A DNA stretch of 64,000 nucleotides from UBA1568 sp964488025 (GTDB lineage Bacteria > Patescibacteriota > Minisyncoccia > Moranbacterales > UBA1568), in NCBI GenBank assembly GCA_964488025.1, contig CAZATJ010000001.1, forward strand, positions 62,001 to 126,000. The letters run 5' to 3'. Each line of letters begins with the position of its first letter. Within the stretch, counting starts at the first letter, position 1. The position numbers and the translations under genes were made by a program. The notes beneath the pieces were generated by a model. It saw nothing but the letters and a program-made list of their open reading frames with translations, ran no database searches and was not told where the DNA came from. This document shows, piece after piece, positions 1 through 8,392 of this stretch.

Positions 1-418
1 GGTTCTCTTCGAAGGCGAAGCTCATAATGGCCGCCGCGGTGTATGGTCCGACCCCCGGTAATGTTTCCAGCGCTTTCTTGTCGCGCGGAAATTTTCCGTC
101 ATATTCGCGCACGACCATCTGCGCGGCCTGGAGCATGTTGCGTCCGCGCGCGTAGTAACCCAGTCCCTCATAGTACGGCAGAAATTCTTCCCAGGATGCC
201 AGAGCCAAGCTCTCTACCGTCGGAAAACGTTTCAAAAAATTCTTGTAAAATCCAATCACCCGCGCTACCTGTGTCTGTTGCAACATGATCTCCGATACCC
301 ACACCTCATAAGCGGTAATACCCTTTTTCCTCCACGGTAACTGTTCCCGACTTGCTTTACGGAAAAAGTCATTGAGTCGGCTTTCGAAGAATTGGATTTT
401 CTCTTTGCGGATTGGCAT
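1..418 (-). CDS. mutY: A/G-specific adenine DNA glycosylase MutY, 3' end missing
   Basis: Removes adenine mispaired with guanine or 8-oxoguanine in base excision repair. Reading the minus strand from the ATG at 416-418 gives about 139 residues with the MutY N-terminal signature: LPWRK, then SEIMLQQTQV (its Glu is the catalytic acid of the family), GLGYYARGRN, and the helix-hairpin-helix LPGVGPYTAAAI. The C-terminal part, with the catalytic Asp, the iron-sulfur cysteines and any Nudix-like domain, lies beyond position 1, so its completeness cannot be judged. The start follows the mnmA stop by only 3 bases, so the two are probably cotranscribed. Confidence 0.93.
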   Translation of the reverse strand, partial: MPIRKEKIQFFESRLNDFFRKASREQLPWRKKGITAYEVWVSEIMLQQTQVARVIGFYKNFLKRFPTVESLALASWEEFLPYYEGLGYYARGRNMLQAAQMVVREYDGKFPRDKKALETLPGVGPYTAAAIMSFAFEEN

Positions 419-421
419 ACT

Positions 422-1480
422 CTATGATTGTATCACCCCGCCGCCCAAACAGACGTCGCCGTCGTAGAATACGGCAAACTGACCCTCGGCAACGCCTGGG
501 TCTTTTTCTTTGAGCACCACTTTTACCGTGCTGTCCTTCAGGTACTCCACGGCCGCCGGATACATTTTGGCACCATGACGAATTTTCACTTGAAGACCCG
601 ATTTCTCAGGAGCCTTACCGGCAATCCAATTTACTGACCCAACCCCAAACGTGTCGCGAGCGGTCAATTCATGGTGCGCTCCATGAGAGATGAAAACCTT
701 ATTGGTCGACGCATCCTTTTTCACCACATACCATGGCCCACCCGGCAATCTGATGCCCCGCCGCTGCCCGACCGTGAAATACCAGAACCCGTCGTGCTCG
801 CCCAAAACCTTTCCACTTTCATACTCGATCAATTTTCCCGGATTTTTCCCCAGATGATACTCGAGGAATTTATCGAAAGGAATTTTCCCCAGGAAACAGA
901 TTCCCTGACTATCTTTACGCTGGGCGTTGGGCAAGTCGTATTTCTTAGCCAGTTTCCGCACTTTGCTTTTTTCCAGTTGCCCAATCGGAAATATGGCTCG
1001 ACTGACTTGTTCTTGCGACAACTGGGACAGAAAATAGGTCTGGTCTTTAACCGGGTCCGGCGACATCTTGAGGAAGGTTTTTCCGCCTTGTACCCCTGTC
1101 CAAGCGTAGTGACCGGTGGCAATCTTGTCATAGCCTTTACCGGCGATAAAATCATAAAACGCACCAAACTTGATCCGAGCATTGCAAAGCATATCAGGGT
1201 TCGGTGTCCGACCTTCTTTTACTTCGTTTACCGTATACGCTACTACCCGTTCCCAATATTCTTTCTGAAACGGCACGATTTCCAACGGGACGCTCGCCTG
1301 CTCGCACACCGCCCGCACATAGACCAAATCATCCTCCCAGGGACACTCGCCCAGAAAAGAAAGTTCGTCTTCCAACCAGATTTTCAAGTAAAAAGCCGTG
1401 AGCTCATGCCCCTCATCCTTGAGAAGTCGTAGCGCCACCGAACTGTCTACCCCGCCCGATACCAAGACCGCTATCTTCAT
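422..1480 (-). CDS. mnmA: tRNA-specific 2-thiouridylase MnmA
   Basis: Thiolates U34 of tRNA-Lys, -Glu and -Gln using ATP and a persulfide sulfur donor. The 352-residue protein has the PP-loop SGGVDSS at residues 8-14, the catalytic cysteine in NPDMLCN (C99), the second cysteine in GICFLG (C195), and the C-terminal beta-barrel ending GGGVIQS. Length is normal for the family. The ATG at 1478-1480 gives the expected short N-terminus. mutY follows 3 bases downstream on the same strand. The sulfur would probably come from the cysteine desulfurase SufS encoded at 8999-10216 (inference). Confidence 0.97.
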   Translation of the reverse strand: MKIAVLVSGGVDSSVALRLLKDEGHELTAFYLKIWLEDELSFLGECPWEDDLVYVRAVCEQASVPLEIVPFQKEYWERVVAYTVNEVKEGRTPNPDMLCNARIKFGAFYDFIAGKGYDKIATGHYAWTGVQGGKTFLKMSPDPVKDQTYFLSQLSQEQVSRAIFPIGQLEKSKVRKLAKKYDLPNAQRKDSQGICFLGKIPFDKFLEYHLGKNPGKLIEYESGKVLGEHDGFWYFTVGQRRGIRLPGGPWYVVKKDASTNKVFISHGAHHELTARDTFGVGSVNWIAGKAPEKSGLQVKIRHGAKMYPAAVEYLKDSTVKVVLKEKDPGVAEGQFAVFYDGDVCLGGGVIQS

Positions 1481-1646
1481 AGTATGAACCCTTAAGTTAT
1501 CCTCAAGAATACGCTCTTTTTCGAAAAATGAAAAGGGTCACATGTTCTTCGGGGCTTGATTGACTAAATAAGAAAACCTGATAGGCTACCCTCAATCCCC
1601 CGTCTGGCGGATTATCCTCTTTAACAACAGTTGGAAGGAATAACCG

Positions 1647-2543
1647 ATGAACCCGCAAGCATTCTTCTTTGGCAATGGCGGTGGAACCTGCAAAACCCTG
1701 GACGACGTCAAGAGACTGACCCGCACCCCATTGTCCCACATCGAAGTTGGCACCATCACCGTCAAGAATCGCCCAGGCAATACCGGCGATGTGTTCTATG
1801 TCGACGCCAACGGCACTACCTGGAACGCCATCGGCATGACCAATGGCGGCACCGAGTACTACCGACGAGTCCTCCCCGAGATGGTTGCCGTCGCACAAGC
1901 TGCCGGCAAAGAGCTCATCGCGAACATCGCGCCGATCGATCCGGGTGACACGGAAAAGCTCTGCGAACTCTGTCATGATGCCAGTGTCCGCTTCATCACC
2001 TTCAATGGCGGCTGTCCCAATGCCTGGGCCGAGGGCGTCCAAAAGAAGATCGTGTCGCACGACCCGGAAGCGCTCAATCGCGAAGTGCGATCTGTTTTCT
2101 CGGTTGTCGGTGGCACAGACATCACGGTGAATATCAAGTTCACACCCTTTCAAGGCCACCGCATCCTCCGCGGTGAAGTCGCTTCCGTGCTCTCGCCATA
2201 CCCTGTGGTCCTCCTCGGGCCGAACACCCTGCCCAATCAAGAGCGCACCCGAGAGGAGAATGGCCGGCCAGCGATTTCTTTCCGCTCCGGCGAAAAAGAA
2301 GTCCATGTCGGTGGCATGGGCGGAACCGAACTCCTGTCCTACGCCATCCAGGAACTCGAGGCATTCCGCCTCCTCTTGCCGGATCATCCCTTCATCTCGC
2401 TCGGCGCCGTTTCCAAAGGGGCGGACGTCCACGAGCGCCTCAGGCGAGGTGCTCTCGGCGTCCAAGTGACCTCGGCTTACTATGCCTCAGGCGACCCCCA
2501 TGTGTTCAGCGACATCCTCACGGAATATGCGGCACTCATCTGA
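1647..2543 (+). CDS. pyrD: dihydroorotate dehydrogenase, class 1-like
   Basis: Oxidises dihydroorotate to orotate in pyrimidine synthesis. The 298-residue protein shows the class 1 N-terminal pattern VGTITVKNRPGN followed by NAIGMTNGG, the loop FNGGCPN at residues 119-125 (the cysteine sits in the region of the class 1 catalytic cysteine), the FMN-contacting lysine in VNIKFTP (K164) and a glycine loop GGMGG at 222-226. A clear ribosome binding site, GGAAGGA, precedes the ATG. pyrC starts 26 bases downstream, which supports the pathway assignment. No PyrK-like partner is seen, so the electron acceptor is unknown. Third codon positions are rich in G and C compared with flanking genes, suggesting transfer. 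Confidence 0.85.
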   Translation: MNPQAFFFGNGGGTCKTLDDVKRLTRTPLSHIEVGTITVKNRPGNTGDVFYVDANGTTWNAIGMTNGGTEYYRRVLPEMVAVAQAAGKELIANIAPIDPGDTEKLCELCHDASVRFITFNGGCPNAWAEGVQKKIVSHDPEALNREVRSVFSVVGGTDITVNIKFTPFQGHRILRGEVASVLSPYPVVLLGPNTLPNQERTREENGRPAISFRSGEKEVHVGGMGGTELLSYAIQELEAFRLLLPDHPFISLGAVSKGADVHERLRRGALGVQVTSAYYASGDPHVFSDILTEYAALI

Positions 2544-2569
2544 ACCCCAACGCTCGAAAGGAGCAACTC

Positions 2570-3601
2570 ATGCAAGCTCTCACCATCATCCGACCCGACG
2601 ACTGGCATCTCCATCTGCGCGATGGTGTCAATCTGGAATCTGTCGTCGGTTTCTCTGCGGAGCAATTCGGTCGGGCCATCATCATGCCCAATCTGAAGCC
2701 ACCGGTGACAACCACAGCGCTGGCGCTGGCTTACAAGAGCCGCATCATCATCGCCCTGCCCAATGGCAGTGGCTTCGTCCCACTGATGACACTCTACCTA
2801 ACCGACGAAACCTCGCCCGACGAAATCCGCCGGGCCAAGGAAGCCGGCATCGTCGCCTGCAAGTATTACCCGGCTGGCGCCACGACGAACAGCGATGCTG
2901 GTGTCACTGACATCAAAAAGACCTACCGAACGCTTGAGGCCATGCAACACGAAGGCCTGGTCCTGTGCGTTCACGGCGAGGTGACCGATTCCGAAGTCGA
3001 CATCTTCGACCGCGAGGCCGTCTTCATTGATCGGGTGATGCATCCGCTGCGGCGCGACTTCCCGGGACTCAAGGTGGTGTTCGAACACCTGACGACGAAA
3101 GAGGGCGTCGACTACGTCTGGGACGGTGGCAACTACATCGCCGCCACCATCACCGCTCACCACCTGCTGTACAACCGGAACGCGCTCTTCCTCGGTGGCC
3201 TGCGACCGCACTACTACTGCCTACCGGTGCTCAAGGGAGAGCGGCATCGCCAGGCGTTGGTCGCGGCCGCCACCTCGAGCAACCCGAAGTTCTTCCTCGG
3301 CACGGACTCGGCGCCGCACGCCGCAGTACTGAAGGAGCACGCACTCGGCTGCGCCGGCTGTTTCACGGCACCGGCGGCGCTCGAGCTCTATGCGAAAGCC
3401 TTTGAAGCTGCGGGTGCCCTCAACAAGCTCGAGGGATTCGCCAGTCACTTCGGCGCCGACTTCTACGGCCTTCCGCGGAACACTGACACGGTAACGCTCG
3501 CCCGAGTGCCGTGGAAAGTACCCGAGAGCCTGCCCTTCGGCAACGTCACCGTCAAGCCGTTCATGGGCGGCGAGACTCTGGAATGGCAGCTCGTTGTCTG
3601 A
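2570..3601 (+). CDS. pyrC: dihydroorotase, class II
   Basis: Interconverts carbamoyl-aspartate and dihydroorotate. The 343-residue length and motifs match the E. coli-type class II enzyme: H13-x-H15 in WHLHLRDG, the lysine to be carbamylated in CKYYPAG (K98), metal-binding His135 and His173, and catalytic Asp246 in GTDSAPH. All metal and catalytic positions are present, so it should be active. It has a good ribosome binding site (GAAAGGAG) and sits just behind pyrD as a two-gene operon closed by the terminator at 3635. Codon use is GC-rich like pyrD. No other pyrimidine genes are in the window. Confidence 0.96.
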   Translation: MQALTIIRPDDWHLHLRDGVNLESVVGFSAEQFGRAIIMPNLKPPVTTTALALAYKSRIIIALPNGSGFVPLMTLYLTDETSPDEIRRAKEAGIVACKYYPAGATTNSDAGVTDIKKTYRTLEAMQHEGLVLCVHGEVTDSEVDIFDREAVFIDRVMHPLRRDFPGLKVVFEHLTTKEGVDYVWDGGNYIAATITAHHLLYNRNALFLGGLRPHYYCLPVLKGERHRQALVAAATSSNPKFFLGTDSAPHAAVLKEHALGCAGCFTAPAALELYAKAFEAAGALNKLEGFASHFGADFYGLPRNTDTVTLARVPWKVPESLPFGNVTVKPFMGGETLEWQLVV

Positions 3602-3634
3602 ACCGCCACAACCATATCCGTCCAACGCGACCCC

Positions 3635-3668
3635 GCCTCGGCACACTCTGTGTGACCGAGGCTTTTTT
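3635..3668 (+). terminator. rho-independent terminator after pyrC
   Basis: Stem GCCTCGG (3635-3641) pairs with CCGAGGC (3656-3662), extended inward by CACA/TGTG, followed by six T. It closes the pyrD-pyrC operon. Confidence 0.93.
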
Positions 3669-3946
3669 ATAAATGAAAACCCCGCGCCGCAGCAGTTGCC
3701 GCAGTACGGAGTGACCGATTCATTTAGCGACAGACACCATCGCGGAATTCCAAGCGGACGCCGGCTCGATATGCAGCCAGTATTGAGACGGACTGGGAAG
3801 AGAGACGTTCGCGCCTGTTATGGGGTATCGTCACTGCCCGTGTTGACCAGTCCGTTTGAGAACAGTCGCAACATGAGTGTGGCACGGTCAATCACTGCCG
3901 GCCGGAAATTACTTGGGCTTCAAACATCAAGCCAGGCCCACCCTTT
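3669..3946. other. intergenic stretch without recognised gene
   Basis: About 280 bases between the pyrC terminator and the stop of the convergent dus gene. I see no convincing open frame, tRNA or hairpin. It is fairly GC-rich, like pyrD-pyrC, and could be the decayed tail of the same transferred segment (inference). Confidence 0.5.
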
Positions 3947-4951
3947 CTAACTGGACGAAGCTCTCTCTTCGGATATTTCCGAATGATTCATTAGGAATTT
4001 TTGCATCACTCTTTCCACCTCGCTCGCGCGGTGACACATCATCAGCTCCACCCGTAATTCTTTGGCCAGGGGGAAGTGGTTGATGTAGGCCTGATAGTGT
4101 TTTTTCATCAGTTCAAAACTTTTCGTATCCTTCCATACTTCTTCAAACAACTGCGTGTGCTCGAGTGCCGCCAGAACTTTTTCGCGTACAGTTACCTGTT
4201 TATCTTTATCAAACAACCAAGGATTACCAAATATCGCCCGCCCGAGCATCACCCCATCCGCGCCGGTCTCCCGGGCTTTTACTTCAGCATCCGCCAGATC
4301 ACGCACGTCACCATTACCAAAAATAAGCGTACCACTACCAGAAGCAATCTCAACCGCCCGCTTCACTCGCTCCCAGCGGGCGGGCACCTTTGACATTTCC
4401 TTTTTCGTGCGGGCATGCACCGTGATAACCGCCGGTTTCACCTCGAGTAGCTTCGGGAGCCAGACTTCCAAAGTATCCTCATTAAATCCCAACCGGGTTT
4501 TTACCGAAATCGGCAGCTCTTTCCCTCCGGCTCTAGAACCTTCTCGTGCCGCAATGATAAGTTTCTGTGCTAATTCGGGATCTTTCATACACGCTGCTCC
4601 CGCCCCCTGTTTCATGACATTCTTATCCGGACAGCCCATATTGATATCGATGCCGTCGAAGCCAAGTTCCGTGACCAACTGAGCAGCCTCGCGCATCTTG
4701 TCCGAATGAGCGGTAAACAACTGAGCCACAATGGGTCGCTCCGCTTCTGAAAACTGCAGGTCTCGTAGCAAAACTTCACGCCCCTTTGGATGGCACAGTC
4801 CGTCCGCCGAAACAAACTCCGTCCACATCACATCCGGTTTGCTGTATTTCACAATATGACGACGGAAAACAGCATCCGTGACATTGGCAAGCGGCGCCAA
4901 AACGAATATCGGTTTCTTCAATTGTCCCCAGAATCCCAAAAAAGGCTCCAT
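3947..4951 (-). CDS. dus: tRNA-dihydrouridine synthase, DusB-like
   Basis: FMN enzyme that reduces specific uridines in the tRNA D-loop. The 334-residue protein carries APLANVTDAVFR at the N-terminus, the family signature GIDINMGCPDKNVMKQGAGA with the catalytic cysteine, the SVKTRLG and ITVHARTKKE strands, and GADGVMLGRAIFGNPW for phosphate binding of FMN. I chose the ATG at 4949-4951 because AAAGGAG lies 11 bases upstream; a GTG four codons earlier overlaps that site. The gene stands alone between the pyrDC unit and an unknown gene. Confidence 0.94.
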   Translation of the reverse strand: MEPFLGFWGQLKKPIFVLAPLANVTDAVFRRHIVKYSKPDVMWTEFVSADGLCHPKGREVLLRDLQFSEAERPIVAQLFTAHSDKMREAAQLVTELGFDGIDINMGCPDKNVMKQGAGAACMKDPELAQKLIIAAREGSRAGGKELPISVKTRLGFNEDTLEVWLPKLLEVKPAVITVHARTKKEMSKVPARWERVKRAVEIASGSGTLIFGNGDVRDLADAEVKARETGADGVMLGRAIFGNPWLFDKDKQVTVREKVLAALEHTQLFEEVWKDTKSFELMKKHYQAYINHFPLAKELRVELMMCHRASEVERVMQKFLMNHSEISEERASSS

Positions 4952-5118
4952 ACCCGGTGACACTCCTTTGAATACTTAAACCCTCTCCTGTATATATTTC
5001 ACAACGACCATTATGCATTGTGTGCGGTCTTTTCTCTCAAAATAGAAGACGCCCTTTCAAAATCATCCCACCGGGCATAGTATTTCCAGCATAACCGGAG
5101 TAGTGTAACGTGTTTTAC

Positions 5119-5173
5119 AAAAAAAAGAAACCCCTGAAGCCTGCCCGAGAGTTCTCAAGGCATGCTTAGGGGT
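5119..5173 (-). terminator. rho-independent terminator of the unknown gene at 5166-5588
   Basis: On the minus strand ACCCCTAAGC and GCTTCAGGGGT form a long stem (5130-5173) followed by a run of T (A on the plus strand, 5119-5129). The stem overlaps the stop codon. Confidence 0.88.
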
Positions 5174-5588
5174 ACAGCAGTGGAGACTCTCTGAAAGGCA
5201 GTAACGTATAGCCCCGCTGCAAATAGTTCCTCCAAAGCTGACTGACCTGGATTTCGCGAGAATCTCGCGATTGACCACGACAGACACCGAACTCGAACTT
5301 GCCCGTACGATGCATATACTGAAGCGTAACGAGCTTGAGTACCTTGCGCTGGTGCTGCAGACAAAGTAACCTGCCTTCGACAATCTCACCCACCAGATCC
5401 CTTTGCAGCCGCATAAGGTATGCCAATCCCCGATGCTGGATGTCCTCGTCCAAATCACGGAGAGGTACCGCTTTCCCCCAAGGATCTCCCCTGGGGCGAA
5501 ATAGGAAAACTTCTTCTTCCAATCCGAGCTCCCGCAACAGGAAGCTCGGGCTGTTCACGAGGACAGCCAAGCCCTTCCTGTCATTCAT
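5166..5588 (-). CDS. unknown protein, about 140 residues, divergent from rrf2
   Basis: I do not recognise this protein. The ATG at 5586-5588 is chosen because a CAGGGAG site lies just upstream; the frame is open further back but would run into the divergent promoter. The product is soluble, with no signal peptide or membrane segment, rich in Arg, Leu and Glu. It contains RELGLEEEVFLFRPRGDPWG near residue 25, which faintly recalls a Nudix-like fold, and DLDEDIQHRGLAYLMRL further on; no Nudix box is visible. It is divergent from the Rrf2 regulator and ends in a strong terminator, which supports a real gene. Confidence 0.6.
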   Translation of the reverse strand: MNDRKGLAVLVNSPSFLLRELGLEEEVFLFRPRGDPWGKAVPLRDLDEDIQHRGLAYLMRLQRDLVGEIVEGRLLCLQHQRKVLKLVTLQYMHRTGKFEFGVCRGQSRDSREIQVSQLWRNYLQRGYTLLPFRESPLLYP

Positions 5589-5650
5589 AGAAACTCCCTG
5601 TGAAGAACGTCTTTCACTTGTATCAAATATACCTCCACTTGTCCAACGGG

Positions 5651-5698
5651 TTGACAACACTTTTCTCCCTTGGTAGTATAAATCAGACAAATTTAGTC
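5651..5698 (+). promoter_or_regulatory. suf operon promoter with Rrf2/IscR-like operator
   Basis: TTGACA (5651-5656) and TAGTAT (5674-5679) are spaced by 17 bases. The palindrome GACAAATTTAGTC at 5686-5698 lies just after the -10 box. Its core resembles the IscR type 1 site (GACT-RWWWY-AGTC), with one base different. The next gene encodes an Rrf2 regulator, so autoregulation of the suf operon is a reasonable inference. Confidence 0.75.
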
Positions 5699-5728
5699 CG
5701 AGTTTATTTATACTGAGCATATCGAAGC

Positions 5729-6139
5729 ATGAAAGTATCCAAAAAGGCTTACTATGGGCTCCGGGCAACTCTCGCCCTGGCACAGGCAACGAGACCCCTC
5801 TCTATCCATACCTTAGCCGAAACAGAACACCTGCCACAGGACTATCTCGAAAAGATCCTTCAGAGTTTGCGGCGCGCCAACCTGGTAGAGGCCAAGAAAG
5901 GCACGGCCGGCGGCTACTCTCTGGCTCGGCCAGCGACCCTGGTGAGTGCCTGGGAAATCCTCCAGGTTCTCGATGGATCGATCAAGACATTCGTTCCGCC
6001 AGTCAAAGGTACCCTGCCCTGTCTCCAACCCAGTCACTGCCAAACCAACGAAGTATGGCGTAAACTAGAAATCGAAATTGAACAGTCTCTCTCTCGTATC
6101 ACTATCGCCAGTCTCATCCCTAAAAATCTTCCTCGTTAA
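5729..6139 (+). CDS. Rrf2/IscR-family transcriptional regulator
   Basis: A 136-residue winged-helix regulator. It opens MKVSKKAYYGLRATLALA, then has the helix-turn-helix with LPQDYLEKILQSLRRANLVEA and the wing KKGTAGGYSLARP, all typical of Rrf2 proteins. Near the C-terminus only two cysteines are seen, in LPCLQPSHC, whereas IscR has three for its 2Fe-2S cluster. Cluster sensing is therefore possible but unproven. It is the first gene of the suf operon, with a palindrome in its own promoter, and probably represses the operon when Fe-S supply is adequate (inference). Confidence 0.9.
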   Translation: MKVSKKAYYGLRATLALAQATRPLSIHTLAETEHLPQDYLEKILQSLRRANLVEAKKGTAGGYSLARPATLVSAWEILQVLDGSIKTFVPPVKGTLPCLQPSHCQTNEVWRKLEIEIEQSLSRITIASLIPKNLPR

Positions 6140-6143
6140 CGCT

Positions 6144-6857
6144 ATGCTCAACCTCATCAATCTTTCTGTCTCCATTGGCGAGAAAAAAATTCTCAAGAAT
6201 ATCTCTTTCCATTTTAAAAAGGAAACTACCTATGCCCTGATGGGTCCGAACGGTTCCGGTAAGTCAACCCTGGCCTCTGCCATCATGGGACATCCCAGTA
6301 TTTCCTACACGCGAGGATCAAAAATCATTTTGGGAAACAAAAATATCAAAAATCTCTCTCCAGACAAACGCGCCGCATCCGGAATTTTTCTCTCTTTTCA
6401 ATCACCACTAGAAATTCCTGGCGTAAATATTTTTGATCTTCTGCGCATTGCTCTTGAGAAAAAAATGGACCCCGTGTCACTCCACAAACAAGTCAAGGCC
6501 TACGCCAAAGAACTCCATATCAAAGATGAACTGCTCAAGCGCTCTCTCAACGTCGGATTTTCCGGCGGTGAGAAAAAGAAACTCGAGGCCCTGCAAGCCG
6601 TCATGCTCACGCCTACATTTGTCCTTTTCGATGAAATCGACACAGGTGTCGATGTCGATGCCCTCAAAACTATTTCCCAGTTCCTCAAGAAACACCTCCC
6701 GAAAGAAACAGCAACGGTGTTTATTACTCATTCCACCCGTCTACTCAAGTACGTCCATCCCGATGAAGTACTCGTTATCAAAGACGGATGCCTCGTGCAA
6801 ACCGGCGATGCCACGCTGGCCAAAAAAATTGAACAAACTGGCTTCGAATCACTATGA
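6144..6857 (+). CDS. sufC: Fe-S assembly ATPase SufC
   Basis: ABC-type ATPase of the SufBCD scaffold that builds iron-sulfur clusters in the cytoplasm. The 237-residue protein has Walker A GPNGSGKST (lysine at residue 40), the signature FSGGEKKK and Walker B FVLFDEIDTGVDVDAL. The ATG at 6144 is 4 bases after the rrf2 stop; an upstream in-frame extension lies inside rrf2 and is not used. Its last bases overlap the sufB start (ATGA), so translation is probably coupled. Confidence 0.97.
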   Translation: MLNLINLSVSIGEKKILKNISFHFKKETTYALMGPNGSGKSTLASAIMGHPSISYTRGSKIILGNKNIKNLSPDKRAASGIFLSFQSPLEIPGVNIFDLLRIALEKKMDPVSLHKQVKAYAKELHIKDELLKRSLNVGFSGGEKKKLEALQAVMLTPTFVLFDEIDTGVDVDALKTISQFLKKHLPKETATVFITHSTRLLKYVHPDEVLVIKDGCLVQTGDATLAKKIEQTGFESL

Positions 6858-8275
6858 AAGAGAAGGGAATCAAAAAAGTAACCAGCACAAATCTCGACTT
6901 GGATGACTATAAGTACGGGTTCTCCATGCCAAACGTGTCCGTGCACCAGACCAAAACCGGCATCAGTCCGAAAATCGTCCGAGAGATATCAAAAATCAAA
7001 AACGAATCCAAGTGGATGCGAGACTTTCGTTTGCGTTCCTATGAACTCTTCAAGCAAAAGCCCATGCCCTCTTGGGGGGCCAACCTCATGCCGATTGATT
7101 TCGATGCTATCACCTATTACCTGCGCGCCACTGACAAACAGGCCAACTCCTGGGAAGACCTGCCCCAGGAAATCAAGGATACTTATGACCGGATTGGCGT
7201 CCCGGAAGCGGAAAAGAAATTTCTCGCCGGTGTCTCAGCTCAGTATGAATCCGAGGTAGTCTACGAAAGCGTCAACCGCGAACTCGATAGACTCGGAGTC
7301 ATTTTCTGCGATATGGACACGGCCGTCAAAAAATATCCGGAAATCGTCAAGGAATACTTCGGTACCCTCATCCCGCCCCAAGACAACAAATTCGCCGCCC
7401 TCAATTCAGCCGTCTGGTCAGGAGGATCGTTCGTGTACATTCCCAAAGGAGTCCGTGTCGACCTCCCGCTCCAGGCTTACTTTCGCATCAACGCCGAGGC
7501 TTTCGGACAATTCGAACGCACCCTCATCATCGCCGAGGAAGGAAGCTACGTCCATTACATCGAAGGCTGTACCGCTCCGATCTACACCACCTCGTCGCTC
7601 CATTCCGCCGTTGTAGAAATCTTCGTCAAAAAAAACGCGCGCGTCCGCTACACTACCGTCCAGAATTGGAGCAAGAATATCTACAATCTCGTCACCAAAC
7701 GCGCCCGAGCTGAAGAGAACGCCGTCATGGAATGGGTCGACTGTAACATCGGAAGCGGTGTCACTATGAAATACCCGGCCGTGTATCTCGCCGGTCGTGG
7801 TGCCCGAGGCGAAGTGCTCTCTATTGCCTATGCCGGAAAAGATCAGCACCAGGACGCTGGCGCTAAAATGATCCACCTCGCCTCCGATACCACCTCACGT
7901 GTCATTTCCAAGTCTATCGCTAAGGACGGCGGTCGTACTTCCTATCGTGGGCTGGTTCATATCGCCAGCGGTGCCAAAAATGCCAAGGCTTCCGTCATCT
8001 GTGACGCGCTCCTCCTTGATGAACATTCCCGCTCCGATACTTATCCCACCATGCGCGTCAATGAAGAAACCGCTGAACTCGTTCACGAAGCAACCGTCGA
8101 ACGCATCGGCGCAGACAAACTCTTCTACCTCAGTTCGCGGGGCATCACCCAGGGCGACGCCGAAGGACTCTTGGTCAACGGTTTTATCGACCCAGTAGTC
8201 AAAGAGATTCCCCTCGAATATTCCATCGAACTGAACCGCCTGATCAATCATGAAATGAAAGGAAGTATCGGTTAA
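6854..8275 (+). CDS. sufB: Fe-S scaffold protein SufB
   Basis: Scaffold subunit of the SufBCD complex on which clusters are assembled. The 473 residues include the long SufBD beta-helix core (VWSGGSFVYIPKGVRVD, EEGSYVHYIEGCTAP) and the C-terminal block ATVERIGADKLFYLSSRGI. The conserved cysteine in SVICDALL matches the position of the sulfur-accepting cysteine of E. coli SufB. Length is standard. The start overlaps the sufC stop by 4 bases. Confidence 0.97.
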   Translation: MKEKGIKKVTSTNLDLDDYKYGFSMPNVSVHQTKTGISPKIVREISKIKNESKWMRDFRLRSYELFKQKPMPSWGANLMPIDFDAITYYLRATDKQANSWEDLPQEIKDTYDRIGVPEAEKKFLAGVSAQYESEVVYESVNRELDRLGVIFCDMDTAVKKYPEIVKEYFGTLIPPQDNKFAALNSAVWSGGSFVYIPKGVRVDLPLQAYFRINAEAFGQFERTLIIAEEGSYVHYIEGCTAPIYTTSSLHSAVVEIFVKKNARVRYTTVQNWSKNIYNLVTKRARAEENAVMEWVDCNIGSGVTMKYPAVYLAGRGARGEVLSIAYAGKDQHQDAGAKMIHLASDTTSRVISKSIAKDGGRTSYRGLVHIASGAKNAKASVICDALLLDEHSRSDTYPTMRVNEETAELVHEATVERIGADKLFYLSSRGITQGDAEGLLVNGFIDPVVKEIPLEYSIELNRLINHEMKGSIG

Positions 8276-8282
8276 TACCAAG

Positions 8283-8392
8283 GCTTAAATGACAAATTTC
8301 AAATCAAATCAAAAATCAGAACGAATCAATTTGAGATTTAAATAATTGAACTTGATTTGACATTTGATATTTGGATTTTGAATTTATACTCT
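8283..8392. repeat. intergenic inverted repeat in front of sufD
   Basis: AT-rich spacer whose left arm (AAATTTCAAATCAAATC) is an imperfect reverse complement of its right arm (TTGATTTGACATTTGAT and onward to TTTTGAATTT). The right arm ends a few bases before the sufD ATG. A second copy with the same arms lies at 24743-24863 before cca. Confidence 0.7.

Noticed and set aside
1503..2465. Long minus-strand open frame of 320 codons
   Set aside because: Antisense shadow of pyrD, whose plus-strand product has clear family motifs; GC-rich sequence often leaves such open antisense frames.
6850..6860. UGA recoding as in Gracilibacteria/Absconditabacteria
   Set aside because: UGA ends sufC at its overlap with sufB, and other genes also end at UGA at family-appropriate lengths.
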